A stretch of 64,000 nucleotides of DNA. Source: Bacteroidales bacterium. Its GTDB lineage: Bacteria; Bacteroidota; Bacteroidia; Bacteroidales; UBA932. The stretch lies in NCBI GenBank assembly GCA_020026355.1, contig JAHHQP010000007.1, positions 5,412-69,411 on the forward strand, written 5' to 3'. Made by a program: the position numbers and the translations under genes. The notes below the pieces were generated by a model. It was not told the DNA's origin. It did no database searches and worked only from the letters and a program-made list of their open reading frames with translations. The number at the start of each line of letters is the position of its first letter. Position 1 is the stretch's first letter. Of the stretch, positions 35,269 to 44,603 are shown in pieces.

Positions 35269-36522
35269 ATGAACGAAAAATTAATCACTGAGGCCTATGA
35301 TATCGCTAAGGAGCGGTATGCGGCCATTGGAACAGATGTCGATAAAGTATTGGACCAGCTGCAGGATTTCCATCTGTCTCTGCATTGCTGGCAGGCCGAT
35401 GACGTGACCGGTTTCGAGGTCCAGGCTGGACAGTTGACCGGAGGCATCCAGGCTACCGGAAATTATCCCGGCAAGGCCCGCAACATCGATGAACTGCGTC
35501 AGGACATCATCGAAGCCAAATCTTTGATTCCAGGTACTCACCGTCTCAATCTTCATGAAATCTACGGAGATTTCCAGGGAAAGATCGTCGACCGTGACGA
35601 GGTGACCCCGGACTATTTCCAGAGCTGGATCGAGTGGGGAAAGGAAAACAATATGAAGCTGGATTTCAATTCCACTTCTTTCTCTCATCCGAAGAGCGGC
35701 AGTCTTTCCCTGTCCAGTCCGGATGACGGGATCCGCAATTTCTGGATCGAGCACACCGAACGTTGCCGTGCCATCGCGGAGGAAATGGGTAAGGCACAGG
35801 GAGACCCTTGCATCATGAACATCTGGATCCATGACGGCAGCAAGGACATCACCGTCAATCGCTACCGTTACCGCGAACTGCTCAAGGATTCCTTGGATAA
35901 GATTTTCGCGACGGAATATGAAAACATGAAGGACTGCATCGAGTCCAAACTCTTCGGTATCGGGCTCGAGAGCTTCACGGCCGGTTCCAACGAGTTCTAT
36001 GCTTCATATGCCGCTCAGCACCATAAGATGCTGACCCTCGATACCGGACATTTCCATCCGACGGAGAGCGTAGCCGACAAGGTTTCCGCCATGCTGCTCT
36101 ATGTGCCTGAACTTATGCTCCACGTGAGCCGTCCGGTCCGTTGGGATTCTGACCATGTCACCCTCATGGATGACCCTACCTTGGATCTTTTCAGCGAGAT
36201 CGTGAGAGCCGGGGCCTTGGATCGTGTCCATTACGGTCTGGATTATTTCGATGCTTCCATCAACCGTATCGGTGCTTATGTGACCGGTAGCCGTGCCGCT
36301 CAGAAATGTATGCTCCGGGCTTTGCTCGAGCCGCTTGACCTGCTTCGCAGGTACGAGGCCGAGGGCCGGTTCTTCGAGCGTCTCGCTCTTCTTGAAGAAG
36401 CGAAGGCACTTCCTTGGAATGCGGTTTACGATATGTTCTGTCTGAAGAACGATGTTCCGGTCGGAACCGATTTCATCGGAGAAGTGGAGAAATACGAACG
36501 TGAGATCACCTCAAAACGATAA
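35269..36522 (+). CDS. rhaA: L-rhamnose isomerase
   Basis: A 417-residue metal-dependent isomerase converting L-rhamnose to L-rhamnulose in the cytosol. Typical blocks are LSLHCWQADDVTGFE near residue 35, LNLHEIYGD, LDFNSTSFSHPKSG, IWIHDGSKD, ESKLFGIGLESFTAGS, and LTLDTGHFHPTE with metal-binding Asp and His. HVSRPVRWDSDHV is also characteristic. Length matches the E. coli enzyme (419). It is 18 bases after rhaB and 3 bases before rhaT. Confidence 0.97.
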   Translation: MNEKLITEAYDIAKERYAAIGTDVDKVLDQLQDFHLSLHCWQADDVTGFEVQAGQLTGGIQATGNYPGKARNIDELRQDIIEAKSLIPGTHRLNLHEIYGDFQGKIVDRDEVTPDYFQSWIEWGKENNMKLDFNSTSFSHPKSGSLSLSSPDDGIRNFWIEHTERCRAIAEEMGKAQGDPCIMNIWIHDGSKDITVNRYRYRELLKDSLDKIFATEYENMKDCIESKLFGIGLESFTAGSNEFYASYAAQHHKMLTLDTGHFHPTESVADKVSAMLLYVPELMLHVSRPVRWDSDHVTLMDDPTLDLFSEIVRAGALDRVHYGLDYFDASINRIGAYVTGSRAAQKCMLRALLEPLDLLRRYEAEGRFFERLALLEEAKALPWNAVYDMFCLKNDVPVGTDFIGEVEKYEREITSKR

Positions 36523-36525
36523 CTT

Positions 36526-37560
36526 ATGGAAATATTCATCGGATTGCTGATCATTGCGGCAGGTGCCTTCTGTCAATCCAGTTCCTATGTTCCTATCAAC
36601 AAAGTGAAAGAATGGAGCTGGGAGACTTACTGGTTGGTGCAGGGCATCTTTGCCTGGGTCATTTTTCCTTTGCTGGGAGCCTTGCTGGCAGTGCCGGCAG
36701 GGCATTCCCTGCTTGAATTGCTGACCGCTTCCAATGCCTTCAACATCGGCATGACGGTCTTTTTCGGTATTCTCTGGGGAATCGGCGGACTGACTTTCGG
36801 CCTGTCCATGCGTTATCTTGGAGTGGCGCTCGGCCAGTCGATCTCGCTGGGTACCTGTGCCGCGCTCGGAACGGTGCTCGGCCCGGTGCTGCTGAATGTC
36901 TTCTATCCGGAAGTAGGGCATCTCCAGAAATTGACCTGGGCGGTGCTCATCGGAGTACTGGTGACCTTGGTCGGCATAGCGGTCATCGGTGTCGCCGGCA
37001 GCATGAAGGCGTCCTCATTGACCGAGGAAGAAAAGAAGACGGCAGTGAAGGATTTCAATTTCCCGAAAGGGATCGCGATAGCCTTGCTCGCCGGTCTGAT
37101 GAGTGCTTGTTTCAATGTCGGCCTGGAATTTGGCGGAGACCTCCATTTCAGCGAGACCGGGGAAATGTACAGGACCCTTCCGGCGACCTTGCTGGTCACT
37201 TTGGGCGGTTTCCTGACGAATCTGATCTATTGCCTCTATCAGAATGGGAAGAACCATACCTGGAGCGATTACCGCAAGGGTAGCGTCTGGGTGAACAATC
37301 TCATTTTCTGTGCCTTGGCCGGCATATTGTGGTACAGCCAGTTCTTCGGCTTGAGTCTCGGCAAAGGATTCTTGATGGAGTCGCCGGTTCTGACTACATT
37401 TGCCTTCTGTATCCTGATGGCGCTGAACGTGGTTTTCTCCAATGTCTGGGGAATTCTGCTGAAGGAATGGAAAGGATGTTCCCGCAAGACGATCCTGGTG
37501 CTGGTCGCCGGTATCGTCATCCTGATTCTTTCTACATTCGTACCTGAACTTTTGAAATGA
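36526..37560 (+). CDS. rhaT: L-rhamnose permease, RhaT type
   Basis: A 344-residue inner-membrane protein with about 10 hydrophobic segments, like the L-rhamnose-proton symporter. GAFCQSSSYVPINKVKEWSW and ETYWLVQGIFAWVIFP open the protein. GIGGLTFGLSMRYLGVALGQS and the central acidic-basic loop (EEEKKTAVKDFNFPKGIAIA) also match. It is between rhaA (3-base gap) and rhaD (ATGA overlap), so the function is well supported by context. Confidence 0.95.
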   Translation: MEIFIGLLIIAAGAFCQSSSYVPINKVKEWSWETYWLVQGIFAWVIFPLLGALLAVPAGHSLLELLTASNAFNIGMTVFFGILWGIGGLTFGLSMRYLGVALGQSISLGTCAALGTVLGPVLLNVFYPEVGHLQKLTWAVLIGVLVTLVGIAVIGVAGSMKASSLTEEEKKTAVKDFNFPKGIAIALLAGLMSACFNVGLEFGGDLHFSETGEMYRTLPATLLVTLGGFLTNLIYCLYQNGKNHTWSDYRKGSVWVNNLIFCALAGILWYSQFFGLSLGKGFLMESPVLTTFAFCILMALNVVFSNVWGILLKEWKGCSRKTILVLVAGIVILILSTFVPELLK

Positions 37561-38378
37561 CAATGAATATGAAATCGATATTGGATGGCCGCCCTGAACT
37601 GGCGGCTGAAATCTGGAAAGTTGCTGAAACTGCCGGTTATCTATGGCAGAAAGGATGGGCCGAACGGAACGGTGGCAACATTACCATCAACATCACGGAA
37701 TTCGTGGACGGTGAAATGCGGGCGATGGCCCCGATCAGTGAAGTGAAGCCGATCGGCGCGACGCTGCCGCATCTGAAAGGATGCTGGTTCTTCTGCAAGG
37801 GAACCAACAAGAGAATGAGGGATCTGGCCCGCCGTCCGATGGAGAACGGTTCCATCATCCGCATCACGGAAGATTGCAGCGGTTATGAGATCATCGCGGA
37901 TCAGCCGGTCCTTCCGACTTCCGAGCTGCCATCTCATCTGAGCGTCCACGATCATCTGATCGCATCCGGATCCGATTACAAGGCATCTCTGCATACGCAT
38001 CCGATCGAACTGGTCGCTTTGACGCACAATAAGAAATTCCTGGAGAAGGACGTGGCTACCCGCATGCTGTGGAGCATGATTCCGGAGACGAAGGCTTTCT
38101 GCCCGAGGGGATTGGGCATCACTCCTTATACGCTTCCAGGTTCCGTCAAGCTGGCAGAAGCGACCATCGAGGCGTTGTCGGACTATGATGTCGTGATGTG
38201 GGAAAAGCATGGCGTGTTCGCCGTAGACCGTGATATCATGGCGGCTTTCGATCAGGTCGATGTGCTCAACAAGAGTGCGCAGATCTATATCGCCGCCAGA
38301 AACATGGGCTTCGAGCCGGACGGCATGAGCGACGAGCAGATGGCGGAGATGACCGAAGCTTTCCATTTACCTAAATAG
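37557..38378 (+). CDS. rhaD: rhamnulose-1-phosphate aldolase
   Basis: A 273-residue zinc class II aldolase (aldolase II/RhaD family) that splits L-rhamnulose 1-phosphate into dihydroxyacetone phosphate and L-lactaldehyde. NGGNITI is at residues 38-44, and the active-site Glu is probably E123 in TSELPSH. Two zinc histidines are H146 and H148 in LHTHPIEL; the third is in WEKHGVFA. Length equals the E. coli protein. The ATG overlaps the rhaT stop. No lactaldehyde reductase or dehydrogenase gene follows; instead the glycosidase fusion starts 16 bases later. Confidence 0.96.
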   Translation: MTMNMKSILDGRPELAAEIWKVAETAGYLWQKGWAERNGGNITINITEFVDGEMRAMAPISEVKPIGATLPHLKGCWFFCKGTNKRMRDLARRPMENGSIIRITEDCSGYEIIADQPVLPTSELPSHLSVHDHLIASGSDYKASLHTHPIELVALTHNKKFLEKDVATRMLWSMIPETKAFCPRGLGITPYTLPGSVKLAEATIEALSDYDVVMWEKHGVFAVDRDIMAAFDQVDVLNKSAQIYIAARNMGFEPDGMSDEQMAEMTEAFHLPK

Positions 38379-38394
38379 AAGAAAAGTTGTTTTT

Positions 38395-41300
38395 ATGAAG
38401 ATATTGCTTTTGATGTTGGTCGCACTGTGCTTCTCCTTTTCTCCGGTTCAGGCCGCGGAAAAGGGGGCGCGGTGGATCGCTCCTGCGGAAATTCACAAGG
38501 CGAATACCTGGATGGTCTTCCGCAAGGATTTCAAGTTGGATGAAAAACCGGAGACTGCAGTGGCACGCATTGCTGTGGACAGCAAATACTGGCTGTGGAT
38601 CAACGGGGAAATGGTGGTGCGGGAGGGCGCTCTGAAGCGCGGCCCGAACCCTCAGGATACTTATTGTGATGAAGTGGATCTTGCTCCCTACCTTGAAAAA
38701 GGAGAGAACAAGATCGCTTTGCTGGTATGGTATTTCGGAAAGGAGGGCTTCTCTCACAAGAGTTCCGGTACGGCCGGCCTTTTCTTCGACCTTCCGTTGC
38801 CGCAGGGCAGGCTGGTCAGTGACAGCAGCTGGAAGTGCCGCATCCATCCGTCCTACCAGGATACGGAGGCTCCTTATCCGAACTTCCGACTTCCGGAATC
38901 CAATATCCGTTTCGATGCCCGTCTGGATCTGGACGGCTGGCAGACGGCCGGAGAACTGGAGAAGCTGGGCTTCCGCAGAGCCCGGATCATCGCCGGAGAA
39001 GGGCAGGCGCCTTACAACAAGCTGGTAAAGCGTCCGATTCCGCAGTGGAAGGATTTCGGGGTGACGGAATTCACGAAGACCGTACTCCATGAAGGAGCGG
39101 TCGCCGATACCGTGGCGGCTTATCTGCCTTGCAATCTGCAGATGAATCCGATTCTTGAAGTGGACGATCCGGAAGGAGGAAAGCTGATTTCCATCTGGAC
39201 GGACAATACCTATGCGGCAGGCGATATCAACCTGCGTGCGGAATACATCACGAAGCAGGGACAGCAGGAATATGAGTCTCTGGGATGGCTGAACGGCCAT
39301 ATCGTCTATTTCGTCATCCCGCATGGCGTGGAGGTGGAACGACTGGCTTACCGTCAGACCGGATATGATACGGAACTGACCGGAACCTTCCATTGCAGCG
39401 ATGCCTTCGTCAACCGTTATTGGCAGAAAGCGCTGCGTACCCTCTATGTCAACATGAGAGATACTTTCTTCGATTGTCCGGAGCGGGAGCGTGCCCAGTG
39501 GTGGGGCGATGTCACCATCCTGATGGGAGAATGTTTCTATACGGCGGACGAAAGGACCCACGCGCTGATGAAGAAGGGGATCCATGAACTCATCAACTGG
39601 CAGAAGAAGGATGGAAGCCTGTTCTCGCCGGTACCTGCGGGCAATTACAGTGATGAACTGCCGGGACAGATGCTGGCGAGCATCAGCTGGTATGGCTTCT
39701 GGAACTATTACATGAATACCGGTGACCGCCAGACCATCGAGGACGTCTATCCGGGAGTACGCCGGTATCTCGGACTCTGGAAACTGGACGAGACCGGACT
39801 GACCTGCTTCCGTTCCGGTGGCTGGACCTGGGGAGACTGGGGCGACAACAAGGATGTCCGCCTGATCTTCGCCGGCTGGCATTATCTCGCGCTCAAGGGA
39901 GCGGAGCAGATGGCCTTGCTGTTAGGCAAGAAGGAAGATGCCGCAGGCTATCGTCAGACCATGGAAAGCATCAAGGTGGCCTACAACAAATGCTGGAACG
40001 GCACGGCTTACCGTCATCCGGATTACAAGGAATGTACGGATGATCGTGTGCAGGCGCTTGCCGTCATTACCGGTATCGCCGGCCCGGAGAAATATCCGCA
40101 GATCCTGAAGGTGCTGAAGACTTGTTTCCATGCCAGTCCATACATGGAGAGATATGTGACCGAGGCCTTGTTCATGATGGGAGAAGGGCCATATGCGCTC
40201 CGGAGAATGAAGGAAAGATATGCACCGATGGTCAACCATCCGTTCTATACGACCTTGTTCGAAGGTTGGGATGTCGGACCGAACGGTTTCGGCGGAGGTA
40301 CGGTCAACCATGCCTGGAGCGGTGGCGGCCTCATCACCATCGCGCAGCAGGTCTGCGGCATCGTGCCGGAAACTCCAGGTTGGAAGACTTTCCGGATCAG
40401 CCCGGATGTCAATGTCATCGACCATACGGACATCAGCATTCCGACCGCCTACGGCATGATCCGTTCCGAAGTCAGGTCTGAGCCGGAACGCGTGCTGATG
40501 AAGGTGACGGTTCCTGAGGGTACGCAGGCTCGGGTCATTCTTCCGGGGGAAGGAACTGCTAAGGTTTATGTCAATGGGCACGAGCAACCGGTGCAGGACA
40601 GCTATGTGCTGGAAGCCGGAAGCTATGTCCTCGAGAAGCGCTTTGAACCTTCTTTCGCCGCCGGTAAGGGAACCTTCCTGCTGAACGGCCGTCCTTTCGT
40701 CGTCAAAGCCGCCGAACTGCATTATCCGCGAATCCCGAGAGAATATTGGGAACATCGCATCGAGATGTGCAAGGCTTTGGGAATGAACACGATCTGCATG
40801 TATGTCTTCTGGAACTATCATGAGCAGCAGGAAGGAGTATTCGATTTCGAAGGCAACAGGGATATTGCCGAGTTCTGCCGTCTGGCACAGAAACACGGCA
40901 TGTACGTCATTGTCCGTCCAGGTCCTTATGTCTGTGCGGAATGGGAGATGGGCGGTCTGCCTTGGTGGCTCCTGAAGAAGGAAGATGTGCAGCTCAGAAC
41001 GCAGGATCCTTATTACATGGAACATGTGAAGACCTTCCTGAAGAAAGTCGGGGAGGAACTCGCACCTTTGCAGATCAGCAAAGGTGGAAACATCATCATG
41101 GTCCAGGTGGAGAACGAATATGGCTCCTATGGGGTGGACAAGGCCTATGTTTCCGCTGTCCGTGATGCCGTGAGGGATGCCGGCTTCGACAGCGTGCCGC
41201 TTTTCCAGTGCGACTGGAGTTCCAACTTCACGCTCAATGCACTGGATGACCTGCTCTGGACGGTGAATTTCGGTACCGGAGCGGATATCGACCAGCAGTT

Positions 41301-42909
41301 CAGACAGTTGAGGCAGCTTCGTCCGGAGACTCCGCTCATGTGCAGCGAATACTGGAGCGGCTGGTTCGATCATTGGGGACGCAAGCATGAAACCCGTCCT
41401 GCGGAGGCGATGGTCGCCGGTATTCGTGATATGCTGGAAAGGAACATCTCCTTCAGTCTCTACATGACGCACGGAGGAACGACCTTCGGACATTGGGGAG
41501 GAGCGAACAATCCGCCGTTCTCCGCCATGTGTTCTTCTTATGACTATGATGCCCCGATCAGCGAATCCGGTCGGGTGACTCCTAAATATCATCAGCTCAG
41601 GAAACTGCTTTCCAATTACGGACAGGGTCCTGAACTTCCGGAAATCCCTGCTGCCTTGCCGGTAGTGGCTGTACCGGAAATCAACTTCACTTCAGCGGCT
41701 CCATTATTCTCGGATCTTCCGGAACCGGTCAGGTCCAAGGATATCCATCCGATGGAATATTTCGATCAGGGGTGGGGCAGCATCCTTTACCGGACGAAAC
41801 TGCCGTGCAAGGTCGAGGCCGGAACCGTATTGAAGATCACGGAACTCCATGATTGGGGGCAGGTCTTTGCGGACGGTAAGCTGCTGGCTCGTCTGGATCG
41901 CCGCAAGGGAGAATCCGAGGTCGTTCTGCCGGCGTTGAGAAAAGGAACCCGCCTGGATATCCTTGTGGAAGCGATGGGACGTGTCAATTTCGACAAATCC
42001 ATCCATGACCGCAAGGGAATCACGGAGAAAGTGGAACTCCTTTCGGGAGAAAAGCCGCTACGTCTGGAAAACTGGAAGGTCTACGATTTCCCGGTCGATC
42101 CGGACTTCGTGGCCGCCCGCAAGTACAGAACCGTGAAGAAGACCGTCGAGGGACCAGCCTGGTGGAAGGCCAGCTTCCAGCTCGAGAAAGTCGGGGATAC
42201 TTTCCTCGATATGGGTAACTGGGGCAAAGGACTGGTCTGGGTCAATGGACATGAAATCGGCCGTTTCTGGAAGATCGGTCCGCAGCAGACGCTCTTCGTG
42301 CCGGGCTGCTGGCTGAAGGAAGGCTGCAATGAAATCCAGATTCTGGACCTGATGGGACCGGAAACTCCTTCCGTCAGAGGACTGGAGCAGCCGGTGCTGG
42401 ATGCTTTGCGACTGGAGGAAACGAAGGATTGGAAGCAGCTCAGCGTGGAACTCAGCTCCGAGCGACCGGTCCATGCAGGAAGTCTCGCCGCACAGGGGGG
42501 CTGGCAGGAAGTTTGCTTCGCTACGCCTGCTGAAGGACGTTATTTCTGCCTGGAGGCGTTGTCTCTTCAGAGGCAAGGAGAGGCTGCGGCCATCGCCGAA
42601 TTCGATATCTTAGGTCCGGACGGACGCCCGGTTTCCAGAGAAAACTGGAAGATCGCCTATGTGGACAGTCAGGATCTGGAGAGCGGCAATTATTCGGCCG
42701 AGAAGATCTTCGACCTGCAGGAAAGCACGTTCTGGAGTGCAGAGCCGGGAACGGACTGCCCTCATCAGCTGGTCATCGAACTGGAAAGCAACATCGCTAT
42801 CACCGGTTTCCGTTATCTGCCACGGGCAGAGACCGGTTTCCCTGGCATGATCAAGGATTACAAGGTCTATGTCAGACAATATGATTTCAATTATTCCGCA
42901 AAAAAATGA
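38395..42909 (+). CDS. alpha-L-rhamnosidase (GH78-like) fused to beta-galactosidase (GH35)
   Basis: A 1504-residue secreted enzyme (signal peptide ends VQA-AE). Residues ~25-340 are beta-sandwich modules. Residues ~340-750 form a six-hairpin barrel with the GH78 signature DTFFDCPERERAQWWGD (D360-D372). At about 757 a GH35 domain begins (FLLNGRPFVVKAAELHYPR). It keeps its acid/base E908 (VENEYGS) and nucleophile E985 (CSEYWSGW). Galactose-binding-like modules follow, with a discoidin-like domain at the C-terminus. The frame is unbroken, so this is a true fusion, not a sequencing join. It likely removes terminal rhamnose and beta-galactose from one glycan. Fifth gene of the rhamnose operon. Confidence 0.88.
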   Translation: MKILLLMLVALCFSFSPVQAAEKGARWIAPAEIHKANTWMVFRKDFKLDEKPETAVARIAVDSKYWLWINGEMVVREGALKRGPNPQDTYCDEVDLAPYLEKGENKIALLVWYFGKEGFSHKSSGTAGLFFDLPLPQGRLVSDSSWKCRIHPSYQDTEAPYPNFRLPESNIRFDARLDLDGWQTAGELEKLGFRRARIIAGEGQAPYNKLVKRPIPQWKDFGVTEFTKTVLHEGAVADTVAAYLPCNLQMNPILEVDDPEGGKLISIWTDNTYAAGDINLRAEYITKQGQQEYESLGWLNGHIVYFVIPHGVEVERLAYRQTGYDTELTGTFHCSDAFVNRYWQKALRTLYVNMRDTFFDCPERERAQWWGDVTILMGECFYTADERTHALMKKGIHELINWQKKDGSLFSPVPAGNYSDELPGQMLASISWYGFWNYYMNTGDRQTIEDVYPGVRRYLGLWKLDETGLTCFRSGGWTWGDWGDNKDVRLIFAGWHYLALKGAEQMALLLGKKEDAAGYRQTMESIKVAYNKCWNGTAYRHPDYKECTDDRVQALAVITGIAGPEKYPQILKVLKTCFHASPYMERYVTEALFMMGEGPYALRRMKERYAPMVNHPFYTTLFEGWDVGPNGFGGGTVNHAWSGGGLITIAQQVCGIVPETPGWKTFRISPDVNVIDHTDISIPTAYGMIRSEVRSEPERVLMKVTVPEGTQARVILPGEGTAKVYVNGHEQPVQDSYVLEAGSYVLEKRFEPSFAAGKGTFLLNGRPFVVKAAELHYPRIPREYWEHRIEMCKALGMNTICMYVFWNYHEQQEGVFDFEGNRDIAEFCRLAQKHGMYVIVRPGPYVCAEWEMGGLPWWLLKKEDVQLRTQDPYYMEHVKTFLKKVGEELAPLQISKGGNIIMVQVENEYGSYGVDKAYVSAVRDAVRDAGFDSVPLFQCDWSSNFTLNALDDLLWTVNFGTGADIDQQFRQLRQLRPETPLMCSEYWSGWFDHWGRKHETRPAEAMVAGIRDMLERNISFSLYMTHGGTTFGHWGGANNPPFSAMCSSYDYDAPISESGRVTPKYHQLRKLLSNYGQGPELPEIPAALPVVAVPEINFTSAAPLFSDLPEPVRSKDIHPMEYFDQGWGSILYRTKLPCKVEAGTVLKITELHDWGQVFADGKLLARLDRRKGESEVVLPALRKGTRLDILVEAMGRVNFDKSIHDRKGITEKVELLSGEKPLRLENWKVYDFPVDPDFVAARKYRTVKKTVEGPAWWKASFQLEKVGDTFLDMGNWGKGLVWVNGHEIGRFWKIGPQQTLFVPGCWLKEGCNEIQILDLMGPETPSVRGLEQPVLDALRLEETKDWKQLSVELSSERPVHAGSLAAQGGWQEVCFATPAEGRYFCLEALSLQRQGEAAAIAEFDILGPDGRPVSRENWKIAYVDSQDLESGNYSAEKIFDLQESTFWSAEPGTDCPHQLVIELESNIAITGFRYLPRAETGFPGMIKDYKVYVRQYDFNYSAKK

Positions 42910-44561
42910 TGCACATGAAGAAAATGATACTCATCACCATGCTCCTGCTTGCAGGCATGGGTACAAGTCTGGCGGAAGGCAGGATTCATATTCTGCCTTT
43001 CCCTCAGCAGGTCGAGGAAGGAGATGGTGACTACTGCACCTCTTCTGAGGTGCTCAAGGTCGCAGCCGTGAAGGAATTCAAGGCAGAACTCGGACTGTTC
43101 AAGCAGCAGCTGAAGGACGATCGGCAGATCAAGGTCTCACGCACCTGCATGAAGAAGGCCGACGTCCGTGTGGTCAAGGCCGTGGTTCCATTGGCCGGCA
43201 GGGATGGATCCTATAGGATCCGGATCGATGGAGCGGGCGTCCTGGTCGAGGCATACGAGGCTTCCGGCGCTTTCTATGGGCTGCAATCATTGGCCCAGAT
43301 GGTCCGTAAGGAAGAGGGTAGGCTGGTGTTCCCGCAATGTCGGATCGAGGATTGGCCGATGCTCTCCTGGCGCTCGTTCATGCTCGATGAAGGACGTTCT
43401 TTCAAGGGTATGGAAGTCGTCAAGCAGCTGATGGACGATATGGCTCGACTGAAGATGAATGTATTTCAATGGCATCTGACCGACGATCAGGGCTGGAGGA
43501 TCGAGATCAGGAAATATCCACGTCTGACTGAAATCGGTTCTAAAAGGGACTCCACGCAGATCGGCTGGTACGAGTGGGATACTTACGACGGTGTTCCTCA
43601 CGAGGGTTTCTATACCCGCAGGCAGATCCGCGAGATCCTGGACTATGCCGCAGCCCGTCATATCACGGTCGTTCCGGAAATCGAGATGCCGGGACACAGT
43701 GCGGCGGCAGTGGCGGCCTATCCTTGGCTCAGCGCGGCCGGCAAGGAGATCAAGGTCCCTTGCAAGTTCGGCGTGCAGTACAATGTCTTCAATCCTGCCG
43801 ATCCGAAGGTGCTGGCTTTCCTGAAGGATGTGCTGGATGAGGTCATGGATCTTTTCCCGTCCCAGGTCGTGCATATCGGCGGTGATGAGGTGCGCTATGA
43901 CGAGTGGAAGAATTCACCGATGGTCCAGGAGTTCATCCGTGAGCATGAGCTGGGTTCTCCGGCAGGGCTGCAGGTCTGGTTCACCAACCACATGGCCGCT
44001 TATATCGAGAGCAAAGGTCATCGGATGATGGGCTGGAACGACATCACGGGAGAACAGCTCCATGATTTCCAGACTGAAACTTCCGAGGTCAAGGTCAGTC
44101 TCTCACCGGAGGCGATCGTTCAGTTCTGGTCGGGCGATTATTCGAAGATGGCCCGTTCTGCGGAAAGAGGAAACGACATCGTAAATTCCTTCAATGAATA
44201 TACCTATCTGGATTACAGCTACGAGTATGATCCGGTGCAGGCGACCTACAACTGGAAACCGATTTCCTTGAAGAAGGCTTATCTTTTCAATCCGGTGCCG
44301 GAGGATTTCCCGGAACAGCTGAAATCCAGCATCATCGGCTCCGGTTGCCAGATGTGGGGAGAATGGATCCCGACGGTCGAGAAGATGAATTATCAGGTCT
44401 ATCCGAGGATCGCGGCTTATGCAGAGGCATTCTGGCTTCCTGCCGGCAAGAAGGATTACGACCGTTTCAAGGAGAATCTTCAACCTTTTCTTAAGCATTG
44501 GGAAAAGCATCCTGTACCATCACAGAAAAATTCTGACAGTTGCACCTGCAGGCAGGAGTAA
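42906..44561 (+). CDS. beta-N-acetylhexosaminidase, GH20, secreted
   Basis: A 551-residue exo-hexosaminidase with a signal peptide (MKKMILITMLLLAGMGTSLA, after three possible start Met). An N-terminal GH20b-like domain precedes the catalytic barrel: WRSFMLDEGRSF, FQWHLTDDQGWRIEI, VPEIEMPGHSAAA, and the catalytic pair D327-E328 in HIGGDEVRYDEW. The Asp positions the substrate acetamido group and the Glu is the acid. It removes terminal GlcNAc or GalNAc. The ATG overlaps the stop of the fusion gene (ATGA), so it is the sixth and last gene of the rhamnose operon. Its last codons lie in the terminator hairpin of the opposite operon. Confidence 0.93.
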   Translation: MMHMKKMILITMLLLAGMGTSLAEGRIHILPFPQQVEEGDGDYCTSSEVLKVAAVKEFKAELGLFKQQLKDDRQIKVSRTCMKKADVRVVKAVVPLAGRDGSYRIRIDGAGVLVEAYEASGAFYGLQSLAQMVRKEEGRLVFPQCRIEDWPMLSWRSFMLDEGRSFKGMEVVKQLMDDMARLKMNVFQWHLTDDQGWRIEIRKYPRLTEIGSKRDSTQIGWYEWDTYDGVPHEGFYTRRQIREILDYAAARHITVVPEIEMPGHSAAAVAAYPWLSAAGKEIKVPCKFGVQYNVFNPADPKVLAFLKDVLDEVMDLFPSQVVHIGGDEVRYDEWKNSPMVQEFIREHELGSPAGLQVWFTNHMAAYIESKGHRMMGWNDITGEQLHDFQTETSEVKVSLSPEAIVQFWSGDYSKMARSAERGNDIVNSFNEYTYLDYSYEYDPVQATYNWKPISLKKAYLFNPVPEDFPEQLKSSIIGSGCQMWGEWIPTVEKMNYQVYPRIAAYAEAFWLPAGKKDYDRFKENLQPFLKHWEKHPVPSQKNSDSCTCRQE

Positions 44562-44570
44562 CTGTCAGAA
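44531..44570 (-). terminator. terminator of the minus-strand Sus operon, overlapping the plus-strand GH20 end
   Basis: TTCTGACAGTT (44531-44541) pairs with AACTGTCAGAA (44560-44570), an 11-bp perfect stem. On the minus strand it is followed by five T (44526-44530). The GH20 stop codon (44559-44561) is inside the structure. Confidence 0.8.
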
Positions 44571-44603
44571 TCAATCTCATGATATTGATCTATCCCTTTA
44601 TCT

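Noticed and set aside
39922..41592. A 556-codon minus-strand frame, and a similar one at 38371-39882
   Set aside because: Both are antisense shadows of the glycosidase fusion, rich in His, Arg and Ile as expected from reverse reading of this codon use.
38395..42909. Possibility that the GH78-GH35 chain is a frameshift or missed stop between two genes
   Set aside because: The frame is continuous with a proper linker near residue 757, and there is no second signal peptide at the GH35 start.
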